Source: Endozoicomonas sp. 4G (lineage in GTDB: Bacteria; Pseudomonadota; Gammaproteobacteria; Pseudomonadales; Endozoicomonadaceae). Taken from it: DNA of 64,000 nucleotides. Under the pieces are notes generated by a model that saw only the letters and a list, made by a program, of their open reading frames with translations, was not told where the DNA came from and made no database searches. Positions within the stretch are counted from its first letter, which is position 1. Every line of letters starts with the position of its first letter. Positions 1 through 9,371 of the stretch are shown piece after piece. The stretch spans positions 5,562,001-5,626,000 of the forward strand of contig NZ_CP082909.1 of assembly GCF_023822025.1 (NCBI RefSeq), read 5' to 3'. Made by a program: the position numbers and the translations under genes.

Positions 1-1008
1 GCCTACTCTCAAAACCTTCTGACCAATAGCAGTGGCCAGAATGGCACCTCGGACTGGAACATTATTGAAAACGGTGGTGACGGCTGGGCTTCAACACATA
101 TCAGTCATGATGGCGACGGTAAGGGATGGGTTACCTCCCACGAATGGGCTAAAAAGTCACAAACGATAGACCTTGTGGCCAAAGGCTTCACCGAACAGTA
201 TCTTGACTCCGCTCCTGACATCGGTGTCAGTGACTGGTTTAAAGATACCCACCTTGATGATGATTATTACCTGAAAGTTGAGCTGCGAGACGCCAGCAAT
301 AATGTCATTACCTCTTACAATTCCGGGACACTGACTGCAAGCGACAACTGGCAGGAAGCTGCCAGCACGTTCAGTAATTATGGTGCCGGTGTCCGTTATA
401 TTTATTTTGAACACGGTGGTAGAGACCAGGAAGGCTGGGCTGGCAACTACGGGGCTGTCATTGATGACTCGAAAGTGTTTTTAAAGGTTGGCGATGTTGA
501 TCTCGTGGGTACCCATTCCGGAGAAATTATCGATGGTACAGCCCAGTCCGACACGATCAAAGGTGAAGGCGGTGCCGACACCCTTATCGGTGATGCCGGG
601 GACGACCTGATCTTTGGTGGTGCGGGTGAGGATATCATCACAGGCGGAGTAGGCGATGACACTCTCACCGGTGGTGATGACAGCGACACCTTTGTCTGGC
701 TCTCGTCTGACCTGGGGTCAGTGGCGACGCCTGCCCAGGATATCATCAAGGACTTTAACACAGGCTCCGGCGGGGACATTATCGATCTGAGTGATGTTCT
801 GGTGGATGATTCAATTTCTCTGGATCAATACCTGAACCTGAATTTCAGTAACGGCGACACCACTATCGAAGTGATGCCGGGCGCTGACGGCAGTGTGACC
901 CAGAAGATCAAGCTGGAAGGCGTTGATCTCTCAAACTACGGGGGAGGCGGCACCGAGGCGCAAATCCTGAACAACCTGCTCAACGACGGCAACCTTCAAA
1001 TCGACTGA
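1..1008 (+). CDS. RTX-type secreted protein with F-box-associated (FBA) domain, 3' part
   Basis: The frame is open from base 1, so the 5' end lies outside the window; 335 codons are visible. Residues about 3-165 read like a eukaryotic FBA domain, the sugar-binding part of Fbs1/FBXO2-type ubiquitin-ligase adaptors. Hallmarks in order are NLL, ENGGDGW, a VTS..W.KKSQ.IDL stretch, VSDWF, FSNYGAGVRYI, FEHGG.D and WAG.YGA. Residues about 178-225 are glycine/aspartate nonapeptide repeats (GGADTLIGD, GGAGEDII, GGVGDDTLTGG) that bind calcium in RTX proteins. The tail (DTFVW..., DIIKDFNTGSGGDIIDLSDVL) is typical of type I secretion substrates. The combination suggests an exported glycoprotein-binding protein. 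In Fbs1 a Tyr-Trp-Lys triplet contacts chitobiose; by eye only the Trp is kept here (Gly-Trp-Ala). Secretion route is family knowledge; glycan binding is inference. Confidence 0.85.
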   Translation, partial: AYSQNLLTNSSGQNGTSDWNIIENGGDGWASTHISHDGDGKGWVTSHEWAKKSQTIDLVAKGFTEQYLDSAPDIGVSDWFKDTHLDDDYYLKVELRDASNNVITSYNSGTLTASDNWQEAASTFSNYGAGVRYIYFEHGGRDQEGWAGNYGAVIDDSKVFLKVGDVDLVGTHSGEIIDGTAQSDTIKGEGGADTLIGDAGDDLIFGGAGEDIITGGVGDDTLTGGDDSDTFVWLSSDLGSVATPAQDIIKDFNTGSGGDIIDLSDVLVDDSISLDQYLNLNFSNGDTTIEVMPGADGSVTQKIKLEGVDLSNYGGGGTEAQILNNLLNDGNLQID

Positions 1009-1016
1009 CCCGACAG

Positions 1017-2186
1017 TCATTCGATTAAAGTTTCCCCATCCAGATCTGTGCGGTTCAGAGTCCAGGCACCAACGTCAGAATCGCGAATCATAGCACCAAT
1101 AAAAGAGCTTTGATTAAACCGGGCATGACTGAACTCGGCCTGATCAATGGTAATGTGATCCAAACGACAGTGGTTAAATGATGGGCTTTCTTCCAGGCTG
1201 TAACACTCCCTGAACTGACCCTGATCAAAAATCACCTTGTTGAACTCGGTGCCTTCCATTAAAGCTGAATCCATCTCGACCCGGGTAAAATGACTGTTCG
1301 AGATCCGGGTCCGAACCAGCTGGGGAATATTGAATTCGCAATCTGTCATAACCACCTTGTTCAGAGTGCTACCTGAAAACACCGGCCCTTCCTGAAAACT
1401 GTCGCAGCCCCTGAACTGACACTCTTCCATCAACACATTATTGAAGTGAGTGCTGGTCAGTGTGCAATCCCTGAATTCCATATTCCTGAGCTGGGAACCG
1501 GTAAAGTTGGCATCATCCAAAAAGCCCTGAACCATCTGGCTGTTATGCATTTTTAAGCCCATGCATGAACTGTTATGAAAACTTTGAGCACCCATATTGC
1601 AGCTATCAATCACCGCATTATCCAGACAACTCTGGTCAAAATTAACAGCAAACAAATTGCAATCCACCAGACGGGCGTCATCCAGCCGACAATGCCTCAG
1701 GTCCGCACCTTCCAGAGAGGAATCTTCGAAGATAGCACCCTTCAGATCAGCACCTCTGAAATCAGCCCCTGATAAATCACAGCCTTTAAATCGGGCTCCC
1801 CGCAACCGAGCCTTTCTGAAGTTGCTGCCTTTCAGGTCCGTTTGGTTAAAACAAACCCTTTCAAGATCTCTGCCTTTCAGCATTGCACCTTTCAGTACCC
1901 ATCTGGAAGGCAGGTTCATTCCGGGATGTAAAAGATCAAGACGTTCGCTGGTCAAATCATCAGGTGCCGAAGTGCTGGTCACGATCCTTGATGCTCCGGC
2001 TGGCTCGATAGCAATACTGTATTCACCCAAACCTTTCAGCAGGATGGTACTTTTGCCATCAAGGCCCAAGGTTTTCATTCCCTTTGTGCCCAGAACATCA
2101 AATCTGCCCAACCCTTTATGGTTATCTTTATTTTTCCCTGATCTGGACACCTCTGCGCCTCCCTGGCTGATATTGCTGACAACCAT
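1017..2186 (-). CDS. Pentapeptide-repeat protein
   Basis: A 389-aa protein. From about residue 105 onward it is built of A(D/N)Lxx-type pentapeptides (for example LKGSNF, LSGADF, LKGAIF, LEGADL), which fold as a right-handed quadrilateral beta helix. The first 100 residues have no repeats and no signal peptide. Repeats become irregular after about residue 190. I chose ATG at 2186; a GTG sits immediately before it, and an AAGG lies very close upstream. Function cannot be read from the sequence: pentapeptide proteins include gyrase-protecting proteins and type III effectors such as PipB. It follows an ArsR-type regulator on the same strand after about 120 bases, so co-transcription is possible. 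No enzymatic motif is visible. Confidence 0.8.
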   Translation of the reverse strand: MVVSNISQGGAEVSRSGKNKDNHKGLGRFDVLGTKGMKTLGLDGKSTILLKGLGEYSIAIEPAGASRIVTSTSAPDDLTSERLDLLHPGMNLPSRWVLKGAMLKGRDLERVCFNQTDLKGSNFRKARLRGARFKGCDLSGADFRGADLKGAIFEDSSLEGADLRHCRLDDARLVDCNLFAVNFDQSCLDNAVIDSCNMGAQSFHNSSCMGLKMHNSQMVQGFLDDANFTGSQLRNMEFRDCTLTSTHFNNVLMEECQFRGCDSFQEGPVFSGSTLNKVVMTDCEFNIPQLVRTRISNSHFTRVEMDSALMEGTEFNKVIFDQGQFRECYSLEESPSFNHCRLDHITIDQAEFSHARFNQSSFIGAMIRDSDVGAWTLNRTDLDGETLIE

Positions 2187-2309
2187 CACCTTGAATGCAG
2201 GGATGATTGCCTTTGCTTTTGGCTGTCTATTAGAGTCGCCCGATGAACGGCAAAGTTTAGAAGGCAGAGACCCAACGATAGGAATAACCGCAGGCGGGCA
2301 GGTTAAGCG

Positions 2310-2645
2310 TTATGGCTCGGAGGACTCCAGGAGATGACTGGCAAGATCCAGAACCACATGCCTTATATGATGGTCATCCAGCTCGTAGATTACCTGTTTA
2401 CCACGGCGGGAAGATTTGAGAATCCTGGCTTCTCTAAGCCCTCGGAGGTGATGGCTGGTCAGGGGTTGAGACATACCCGATAGTTCTGACAGGCAGCAGA
2501 CTGGCTGTGGCGTATCAATACAGGCCAAAACCAGCTTGAGACGCCCCTCATCCCCCAAGAGCCTGAAAAGAGAGGCCAGACGAGCCAGCTGCTCTGAAGA
2601 CATTTCTGGCAATTCTGTACAACAGGGCGGGTGGGATTCAGTCAT
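2310..2645 (-). CDS. ArsR/SmtB-family metal-responsive transcriptional regulator
   Basis: A 111-aa single-domain winged-helix protein of normal ArsR-family length. The recognition helix region reads SQPLTSHHLRGLREAR and the wing SSRRGKQVIYEL. Cysteines occur at the N terminus (PPCC, residues 8-9) and as PVCC just before the LSEL segment. That second position corresponds to the alpha3 metal site (CxC type) of ArsR/CadC, so a thiophilic metal or metalloid ligand is plausible, although the exact CxC spacing is not kept. It lies upstream of the pentapeptide gene on the same strand. No metal exporter or reductase gene is adjacent, so the regulon is unknown. Confidence 0.85.
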   Translation of the reverse strand: MTESHPPCCTELPEMSSEQLARLASLFRLLGDEGRLKLVLACIDTPQPVCCLSELSGMSQPLTSHHLRGLREARILKSSRRGKQVIYELDDHHIRHVVLDLASHLLESSEP

Positions 2646-2745
2646 AAAACGTCACATTTAAAAAAATCATGGAGTTAAAACTGCCATAAGCTAAAAGCGT
2701 ATTCTATCACGATCCCAATAACCAGCGCCTGAAGTCAGCTATCGG

Positions 2746-4065
2746 TCAGGTATTGTGGGCTAACCGTTCACCAATATGATGGAAGTCGATGTTTTCATCG
2801 CTTTCACCGGCTTCAGGATCGTTATATACGTTCAGATCCATCTCGCCTTCACTCTTGGCAACGATACAGGTTACAACACTGTCGCCTGCTATATTAACGG
2901 CGGTACGTACCATATCCAGCAGACGATCGACACCGATGATCAGGGCAATACCTTCCAGGGGCAGGCCTACCTGTTGCAGAACCATTGCCAGCGTAACCAG
3001 ACCAACACCAGGTACACCGGCAGTACCGACAGAAGCCAGAGTGGCTGTCACGATGACCATCAGGTAGTCACCCATGCTCAGGTCAATACCAAAGGCTTGG
3101 GCGATAAAGACTGTCGCAGCACCCTGCATGATGGCGGTACCGTCCATGTTGATGGTACTGCCCAGCGGTATGGTGAAAGAGGCCACCTTGTTGCTGACCC
3201 CCATACGACGGGTTATGGCTTCCAGAGTAACCGGGATAGTGGCGTTACTGGAGGCTGTGGTAAAGCCGAACATAAGGGCATCCTGAATTTTCTTCAGGAA
3301 GGTGCGCGGACTCAAACCGGTAGTGATTTTTAACAGACCGCAGTAAGTGATGAACAGTTGCAGAGCCAGGGCCCCCAGTACGACCAGGAAATACTGAACC
3401 AGGTTGCCGATAGCACCCAGGTCGATGGAGTAGAACAGCTTGGCCAGCAACCCCATCACACCGTAAGGCGCCAGATTCATGATCAGGGTGGTCAGCTTCA
3501 TCATGACTTCATTCAGGGCCACAAAAATCTTTACGATAGGCTCAGCGGGTTTACCGGCGGCAGCAGTGGCAATACCGAACAGCAGAGCGAATACGATGAT
3601 TTGCAGTGTGTTACCAGAGGCCATGGCTTCGATGGGGTTAGCCGGGAACATGCCAATGATGACTTCAGTCAGCGAAGGCGCGGTGGAAGCGGCAAAAGAA
3701 GAAGCACTTTCCAGATTGGCACCTTCACCCGGGCTGACCAGCAATGCCAGGCCCATCGCCAGACTGATGGCAAGAGACGTCGTAAGCAGATAGAAAACGA
3801 GGGTTTTTCCGCCCAGACGACCCAGTACCGTGACGTCTTTGAGGGAGCAGGTTCCGCATACGATAGAGGTGAATATCAGGGGGACTACAATCATTTTCAG
3901 GGCGGTCAAAAATATTTGACCGAAGACGTTAAATACGCCATTTACCAGGTAATGCTCAACGAAAGTATTACCTGTAAACTGACGCATTGTCAGGCCAATA
4001 GCCAGGCCTACTACCATGCCAATCAGCACCTTGGCTGTGAGAGAAAGTCGAATCCACTGCTTCAT
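2746..4065 (-). CDS. Dicarboxylate/amino acid:cation symporter (DAACS family)
   Basis: A 439-aa polytopic membrane protein of the GltP/DctA family that imports glutamate, aspartate or C4-dicarboxylates with Na+ or H+. Family motifs are present: the serine-rich reentrant loop (TTASSNATIPVT), the NMDGTA motif, the second reentrant loop (VGTAGVPGVG) and the DRLLDMVRTAVNIAGD motif of the substrate site. I chose ATG at 4065 because AAGGA lies 7 bases upstream; an upstream in-frame TTG (4086) has no better signal. The substrate (dicarboxylate versus glutamate) cannot be fixed from motifs alone. The long upstream region contains a perfect FNR-like box at 4320-4333. Confidence 0.93.
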   Translation of the reverse strand: MKQWIRLSLTAKVLIGMVVGLAIGLTMRQFTGNTFVEHYLVNGVFNVFGQIFLTALKMIVVPLIFTSIVCGTCSLKDVTVLGRLGGKTLVFYLLTTSLAISLAMGLALLVSPGEGANLESASSFAASTAPSLTEVIIGMFPANPIEAMASGNTLQIIVFALLFGIATAAAGKPAEPIVKIFVALNEVMMKLTTLIMNLAPYGVMGLLAKLFYSIDLGAIGNLVQYFLVVLGALALQLFITYCGLLKITTGLSPRTFLKKIQDALMFGFTTASSNATIPVTLEAITRRMGVSNKVASFTIPLGSTINMDGTAIMQGAATVFIAQAFGIDLSMGDYLMVIVTATLASVGTAGVPGVGLVTLAMVLQQVGLPLEGIALIIGVDRLLDMVRTAVNIAGDSVVTCIVAKSEGEMDLNVYNDPEAGESDENIDFHHIGERLAHNT

Positions 4066-4509
4066 ACTAATTTCCTTTGTTGCCAAACACGTCTCTCCCG
4101 CCGCTCAATTGTCTTTGTGTTGCGCGGTAGAGTTATCCGGGGAAATTGTCGTATCAGGCTTTTTAGAGGTGTTATCGCTGAGCAACCCCAGCGATTTCTT
4201 ATGACGCTTGTGGGGTTAGACGGGTCTGCCGGGGTTTTATGGCAGGGTTGCACCGGTCAAAAAGTTGCACCAGTGTCCCCGATCGTCGACAGCTTAAGTT
4301 CGTTTGGCACTAAGTGAGGTTGATCTAGATCAATAAATGGATAAAGAGTGATAAGGACCTATCATTTATGACGTTATTTTTTATTTTTGATTGAATATTT
4401 AGTGGATATAACTGGTTTTTTAGCGCATTTTTGCCGGGTTATTTGTACAAGCCTCTATTTTAACGTCGCAAGACGTGCAAACAGAGACTTGTATTTACAG
4501 ATCAGCCTT
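4066..4509. other. Intergenic region between symporter start and malic enzyme end
   Basis: These 444 bases carry no convincing gene. They hold the symporter leader and presumably its promoter, the FNR-like palindrome at 4320-4333, and a second small dyad, TGATA-AGGACC-TATCA, at about 4350-4365. Close to the malic-enzyme stop, ACGTC-GCAA-GACGT (about 4462-4475) forms a small hairpin. On the minus strand it is followed by an A/T-rich run, so it may be a weak terminator. Short open frames here lack coding features. Confidence 0.55.
4320..4333. promoter_or_regulatory. FNR/Anr-like box
   Basis: TTGATCTAGATCAA is a perfect match to the FNR/Anr consensus TTGAT-N4-ATCAA and a perfect 14-bp palindrome. 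It lies about 255 bases upstream of the symporter start codon, in that gene's leader region. Oxygen-dependent control of a C4-dicarboxylate carrier would be physiologically sensible, but the distance requires a transcription start well upstream. Confidence 0.5.
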
Positions 4510-6195
4510 TCAGCAGAAAGACATGCGAATGCGCCGGTATTCAGGGCTCCAGCGTTTTGCTCTGATCTTTTGTTCCAGATCAGTCAGTTCAGTGACAGGA
4601 GCCAGGCCTTCTTTCTGAGCCTGAAGGGCGACAGCAAGAGCAATGTCGTTAGTGACCTGCTGAATGCGATCCATCAAAGGCAAAAGAGGCGCTTCCCTGT
4701 TCACCAGGGCAGGAGAAGCCAGGGCCAGTGTTTCTACTGCAACGTCAAGCATCTTGTCAGTGATACGACCGGCACCGGAAGCCAGCACCCCCAGACCCAA
4801 GCCGGGGAAAATATAGATATTGTTGCACTGAGCAATCGGGTAGCTACGGTCGTTAAACTGAACCGGCTCAAATGGGCTGCCAGTAGCCACCAACGCTTTG
4901 CCTTTGGTCCATTTGATAATGTCTTCAGGCTGAGCTTCTACCTGGCTGATCGGGTTCGACAGCGGAAAGATAATGGGCTGCTCGTGGTTGGCCGCCATGT
5001 TCTCAATAATGTCCTGAGTGAACAGGCCGGGTTGGCCGGAAACACCAATAATGGCGTCTGGCTTGAGAGTGCGAACGACCTCTGCGAAAGAAACCCCGCC
5101 CTTGGCTGAGCCGCTTTCAATATCCGCGAAACGGTAAGCCAGTTTTTGCTGGAATGGACGGAGGTCTTTCATCTGGTCGTGCACCAGACCGTCACGATCC
5201 ACCATGTAAATGCGCTTGCGGGCTTCCTCTTCAGACAGTCCGCGGCCCACCATCAGGCGGATAATCTGTTCAGCAATACCACAGCCAGCAGAACCTGCAC
5301 CCAGGAAAGCCACGCTCAGATCTTCAATGGATTTGCCTGCTGCCTTGGCGGCTGCCATCAAAGTGGCAGCCGTGACACCGGCAGTGCCCTGAATGTCATC
5401 GTTGAAGGTGCAGAGTTGATCACGATATTTTTCCAGCAAAGGCGTAGCGTGGTTGATCGCGAAGTCTTCAAATTGCAACAGGGCATTTGGCCAGCGACGT
5501 TTAAGTGCCTGGATGAACAGCTCGACAAATTCATAATAATCGTCGTCACCGATACGCTCATGACGCCACCCCAGGTAATTAGGATCTTCCAGCAGCTTCT
5601 TGTTGTTGGTTCCACAATCCAGGGTAATAGGCAGTGTCAGGTTGGGCGTGATACCACCTACGGCAGAGTAAAGGGACAGTTTACCGATGCAGATACCCAT
5701 GCCACCAATACCCTGATCACCCAGACCCAGGACACGCTCACCGTCAGTCACTACAATCACTTCAATGTTGCGCTTGAAGTTTGCCAGCATGGCGTCAATC
5801 TGGGCGCGTTCGGGGAAAGAGATGTAGAGACCACGGGGACGACGATAAAGATCGCTGTACCTCTGACAGGCCTGACCGACCACCGGGGTGTAGATGATCG
5901 GCAGCATTTCCTGGAGATGACGCTGAACCAGGGCATAGAAAAGCGTTTCGTTGGTGTCTTGCAGAGAGCGCAGGTAAATATGCTTGAGAATCGGGGTGGG
6001 CTTGACCGCAAATGATTTGTAGGAGCGGCGACACTGCTCTTCCAGTGTTTCTACCCGGGGAGGCAGTAGGCCGTGCAGGTCCAGCTCACTGCGCTCTTCA
6101 AACGTGAAGGCAGTACCTTTGTTCAGCAAAGGGTTTTCGAGAAGAATACGACCGGAAAGGCCAGTATGAATGCTATTGGAGTCTAGATCGGTCAT
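4510..6195 (-). CDS. maeA: NAD-dependent malic enzyme
   Basis: 561 aa, the usual length of the large malic enzymes (E. coli MaeA about 565). It decarboxylates malate to pyruvate with reduction of NAD(P). Landmarks are YTPVVG near the N terminus, the malic-enzyme signature region with [15 protein letters not shown], a metal-binding segment [20 protein letters not shown], and the Rossmann loop [15 protein letters not shown]. The NAD preference is inferred from similarity to the MaeA/SfcA branch; no fused phosphotransacetylase domain is present. The neighbouring symporter on the same strand could feed it C4 acids, about 440 bases downstream, so it is probably a separate unit. It ends close to a small hairpin. 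Confidence 0.96.
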   Translation of the reverse strand: MTDLDSNSIHTGLSGRILLENPLLNKGTAFTFEERSELDLHGLLPPRVETLEEQCRRSYKSFAVKPTPILKHIYLRSLQDTNETLFYALVQRHLQEMLPIIYTPVVGQACQRYSDLYRRPRGLYISFPERAQIDAMLANFKRNIEVIVVTDGERVLGLGDQGIGGMGICIGKLSLYSAVGGITPNLTLPITLDCGTNNKKLLEDPNYLGWRHERIGDDDYYEFVELFIQALKRRWPNALLQFEDFAINHATPLLEKYRDQLCTFNDDIQGTAGVTAATLMAAAKAAGKSIEDLSVAFLGAGSAGCGIAEQIIRLMVGRGLSEEEARKRIYMVDRDGLVHDQMKDLRPFQQKLAYRFADIESGSAKGGVSFAEVVRTLKPDAIIGVSGQPGLFTQDIIENMAANHEQPIIFPLSNPISQVEAQPEDIIKWTKGKALVATGSPFEPVQFNDRSYPIAQCNNIYIFPGLGLGVLASGAGRITDKMLDVAVETLALASPALVNREAPLLPLMDRIQQVTNDIALAVALQAQKEGLAPVTELTDLEQKIRAKRWSPEYRRIRMSFC

Positions 6196-6977
6196 TATTT
6201 ACCAGCTTGCAAGAGTGCATATCACTGTCATGATGTGTGAGTCTGAGAGGCCGTTCATAATCTTATCGACATGCACAGCCCTTAAATTAAATCGTGGATA
6301 GCCCTAAGGATAAGTCTTGACCTTCATCTTATACAGACAGGAAAAGCCGAAGTGGCAATGCGTGGTTTTTTGGCAGGGTGATAAAAGAGTAGGGAATGTC
6401 GTCAAAATGTTATTGAACCAAAAAGTAAGCAGATTGGTTTTCAGGCTGTGTGGATAATGGCTTTATTATCCTTCCATGTTTGCCCGGATGCTCACGTTGC
6501 TTTTGCAATTCTTCTCAGCTCCGGTTTCCCTGTTGGTTGCTACACCACAAAAAAACATCCTGTAAACCAATCTGCTTGTACGGTCATCGACTTTTATCAT
6601 TGTTTTTGTCTGTCGATTCGTTTGCCTCGTTGCTGTTGTTATTTTTCGTCAGTTTTTTTTGCTTTCAACTCTACATATACAATCCACGTGCCAACTTTTT
6701 GAAAAATGGATGAACTCTTTTAAGTACGTATAAACCGATGCAGGGATTGGAAAAGATAGGTGCTTTTACTGTGCTGAAATGTGTTACTTGTGGGAGGTTA
6801 TCGTGTAACAGTGAGACATTAACGTAACGTTTTCAGTTTTATATACGCAAAGTGTCGTAAATTGGAAGCGTCATAAGTGGTAAACAATGTCCGGTTTTCT
6901 GTCTCACCCCATTTAAATTTAAGAGCTTGCCCATATAGTGTCTTCTAATGACCGTTGGAATTCTTCAGGAACAATTC
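6196..6977. other. Long non-coding intergenic region upstream of glutathione reductase
   Basis: About 780 bases without a supported gene. Two overlapping open frames at 6448-6713 lack ribosome binding sites and look like chance. The stretch contains a 19-bp inverted repeat (6427-6445 and 6559-6577), a tight hairpin GGATAAT-GGCTTT-ATTATCC inside it, a dyad TGTTAC...GTAACA at 6782-6810, and the palindrome AACGTAACGTT at 6821-6831. The last 100 bases are A/T-rich and probably hold the gor promoter. No OxyR site could be identified with confidence. Confidence 0.5.
6427..6577. repeat. Inverted repeat pair bounding a 113-bp segment
   Basis: The arms AAGCAGATTGGTTT (6427-6440) and AAACCAATCTGCTT (6564-6577) are exact reverse complements. 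Pairing extends inward over five more bases with one mismatch. The enclosed 113 bases contain the hairpin GGATAAT/ATTATCC. It could be a small non-autonomous element or a structured RNA; nothing else in the window shares it as far as I can see. Confidence 0.5.
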
Positions 6978-8345
6978 ATGACTACAGATACTCATTTTGA
7001 CTACCTCGTCATCGGTGGTGGCAGCGGTGGCATCGGTACCGCTAATCGCGCTGCCATGCATGGCGCAAAAGTGGGCCTCGTTGAAGCCAAACACCTCGGT
7101 GGCACCTGCGTCAACGTTGGCTGTGTCCCTAAGAAAGCTATGTGGTTTGCAGGCCAGATTTCCGATGCTATCCACTATGGCCCGGATTATGGCTTTGACC
7201 TGAACCGTGAGGACATTCTTAAGAACTTCAGCTGGGGCAAACTGGTTGAAAGTCGTGAGGCTTATATCAGCCGTATTCACCAGTCCTATGACCGTGTACT
7301 GGGCAACAACAAAGTGACCGTCATAAAAGGTTATGGTCGTTTTGTGGATGCCAAAACGGTTGAAGTGGATGGTGTCCAATACACAGCGGACCACATCACC
7401 ATCGCCACCGGTGGTGAGCCTGCTGTGCCAGCCATTCCCGGTGCAGAATACGGTATTGACTCTGATGGCTTTTTTGAGCTGACCGAACGCCCTGAGCGTG
7501 TTGCGGTTCTGGGGGCAGGATACATCGCCGTCGAGCTGGCGGGTGTTCTTCATGCCCTGGGCAGCGAAACCCACCTGCTGGTTCGCAGGCATAAGCCACT
7601 GCGCAGTTTCGATGACATGCTGTCCGATACGCTGGTTGAGATCATGAACGCTGAAGGTCCGACCCTTCACACTCACTCTGTGCCTGAAAAAATCACCAAA
7701 GAAAGCGATGGCAGCCTGACCATCCATCTGGAAAATGGCAACAGCCTGACGGTTGATACTGTTATCTGGGCCGCAGGCCGTAAGCCACATACCCACGCCA
7801 TCAACCTGGAAGCCGCAGGTGTCGAAACCGACGAGCATGGTTACATTCCTGTGGATAAGTTCCAGAACACCAACGTACCGGGTATTTATGCGGTAGGCGA
7901 CAATATTGGCAAGATTGAACTGACACCCGTTGCAGTGGCTGCCGGACGTCGTTTGTCAGAAAGACTGTTCAACAATAAACCGGAAGAACACCTGAATTAC
8001 GATAATGTTGCAACTGTCGTCTTTAGTCACCCCACCATTGGCACCGTGGGTTTGACTGAAAGCGAAGCCATCGAACGCCATGGCGAGGAAAACGTTAAGG
8101 TCTACACCAGCGGCTTTACCGCCATGTACAGTGCGCTGACCCGCCACCGTCAGCCAAGCCGTATGAAGCTGGTGACTGTCGGTAAAGAAGAGAAGATTGT
8201 TGGCATTCACACCATTGGTCATGGTTCCGATGAAATGCTGCAGGGCTTTGCAGTGGCTCTGAAAATGGGTGCAACCAAGGCAGACTTTGATAACACGGTG
8301 GCGATTCATCCGACCTCTGCGGAAGAGTTTGTGACCATGAGGTGA
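6978..8345 (+). CDS. gor: Glutathione-disulfide reductase
   Basis: 455 aa, the normal length for glutathione reductase, an FAD/NADPH flavoenzyme that regenerates GSH. Visible features are the FAD-binding GGGSGG motif (residues 13-18), the redox-active CVNVGC disulfide (44-49), the NADPH Rossmann motif GAGYIAVE, the FAD-binding YAVGD segment, and the C-terminal HPTSAEE with the catalytic His-Glu pair. I chose ATG at 6978 because AGGA sits 9 bases upstream and the FAD motif is then at the usual distance. An in-frame ATG at 6948 lacks a ribosome site. It converges with the hydrolase gene, with 18 bases between stop codons. Confidence 0.95.
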   Translation: MTTDTHFDYLVIGGGSGGIGTANRAAMHGAKVGLVEAKHLGGTCVNVGCVPKKAMWFAGQISDAIHYGPDYGFDLNREDILKNFSWGKLVESREAYISRIHQSYDRVLGNNKVTVIKGYGRFVDAKTVEVDGVQYTADHITIATGGEPAVPAIPGAEYGIDSDGFFELTERPERVAVLGAGYIAVELAGVLHALGSETHLLVRRHKPLRSFDDMLSDTLVEIMNAEGPTLHTHSVPEKITKESDGSLTIHLENGNSLTVDTVIWAAGRKPHTHAINLEAAGVETDEHGYIPVDKFQNTNVPGIYAVGDNIGKIELTPVAVAAGRRLSERLFNNKPEEHLNYDNVATVVFSHPTIGTVGLTESEAIERHGEENVKVYTSGFTAMYSALTRHRQPSRMKLVTVGKEEKIVGIHTIGHGSDEMLQGFAVALKMGATKADFDNTVAIHPTSAEEFVTMR

Positions 8346-8363
8346 GCCCGAAAGACCCCGGGA

Positions 8364-9365
8364 TTACTCCGCATTCAGCCTGCCAGTCAACCAGCAGAGG
8401 TAATCATCAACAGTTTCGTCCAGCTCATTCGGCAAGTGGTGCCGGGCACCTTCAAGATAAAAGACACTGGGTTGGGTATAGAGCTTTTCCAGTACCGGAA
8501 TGTTATGCCCGGCATCGACGGTACGGTCGAATGTACCCTGGAGAATGAGTGGGCTGATCGGTGATTGTGTCTTGCTGGATTCAATGCGCCTGATCCAGCG
8601 ATCCATAGCCATTACCCACTGAACAGGCAGAATGTCGGGGGACAAAGGATCGTTATGAGAAAGCTCCAGAAACGATTCTTTTCTGGAGTTCCGGGTGTAT
8701 GTTCGGGGCAACTGGGTGATGAACAGTCTCGCCAGTTGCAACTGCAATCGTCCCAGTCTCCACCTCCAGGGTCTGACCAGGGGCGCTGATAAAATCACTT
8801 GTTGGAAAGGGCTGAGCCTGTGGTGGGCTTCCCTGTTGATCAGGCAGTCGGTAAGGATTGCACACCCGGTACTGTGGCCATAACTGTGCCAGGGCTTGGG
8901 CAGGTGATCTTCACAATGGCTCAGTATGTCTTCAAGAATCAGGGTGTAGACAGAAAAATCCGGGATCGTGGCGGGCTTGCCAGTGGAGAGCCCATGACCG
9001 GGCAAGTCATAGGCCAGAACATTGAACCCCTGTTCCAGCAGGAAGCGGATGATTCGGGGGAAGAGTCCAACATGATCGTAGTAACCATGAAGGAGAAAAA
9101 AAGTCCCCCTGGCATTGCACTTCTCAAACAGGTGACAGGCAATCCTGTAATCGCAGCTGTCGATAGACCCCATAGCGTGGCGAACATCCGCTGACCCGGC
9201 TGCAAAATTGATCCCATAAAAATCAAGGTATGTTTTGATGTCCGTATCCTGGCCGGTGTCAGAGCCCCTGGCTTTCATAGGAAAGTTCAGAGGCTTGATC
9301 TGGTTTTTAAGGCTTTCAGGGTTCAGCCTTTCAGGATTCATCATAGGCGACTTTGCTCGTTGCAC
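8364..9365 (-). CDS. Alpha/beta hydrolase (serine aminopeptidase / monoacylglycerol lipase-like)
   Basis: A 333-aa alpha/beta-hydrolase fold protein without signal peptide. The oxyanion region is LLHGYYDHVG, the nucleophile elbow GHSTG, the acid probably Asp in FDRTVD, and the catalytic His in GARHHLPNE. The pattern fits the Hydrolase_4 (serine aminopeptidase S33, lysophospholipase-like) family; the substrate is unknown. The longest frame starts at a GTG (9365), six bases after the stop of the upstream rfaH-like gene. An ATG at 9344 is an equally possible start. The tight spacing suggests translational coupling with the upstream gene. Confidence 0.85.
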   Translation of the reverse strand: MQRAKSPMMNPERLNPESLKNQIKPLNFPMKARGSDTGQDTDIKTYLDFYGINFAAGSADVRHAMGSIDSCDYRIACHLFEKCNARGTFFLLHGYYDHVGLFPRIIRFLLEQGFNVLAYDLPGHGLSTGKPATIPDFSVYTLILEDILSHCEDHLPKPWHSYGHSTGCAILTDCLINREAHHRLSPFQQVILSAPLVRPWRWRLGRLQLQLARLFITQLPRTYTRNSRKESFLELSHNDPLSPDILPVQWVMAMDRWIRRIESSKTQSPISPLILQGTFDRTVDAGHNIPVLEKLYTQPSVFYLEGARHHLPNELDETVDDYLCWLTGRLNAE

Positions 9366-9371
9366 TTTTCA

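Noticed and set aside
5146-6015. Long plus-strand frame (289 aa) opposite malic enzyme, and similar frames opposite metK, pgk, glmU and gor
   Set aside because: Antisense shadows of strongly conserved genes; none shows a recognisable domain or start signal.
6448-6713. Two overlapping 84-87 aa open frames in the malic enzyme-gor spacer
   Set aside because: No ribosome binding site, cysteine- and phenylalanine-rich random composition, and they run through an inverted repeat.
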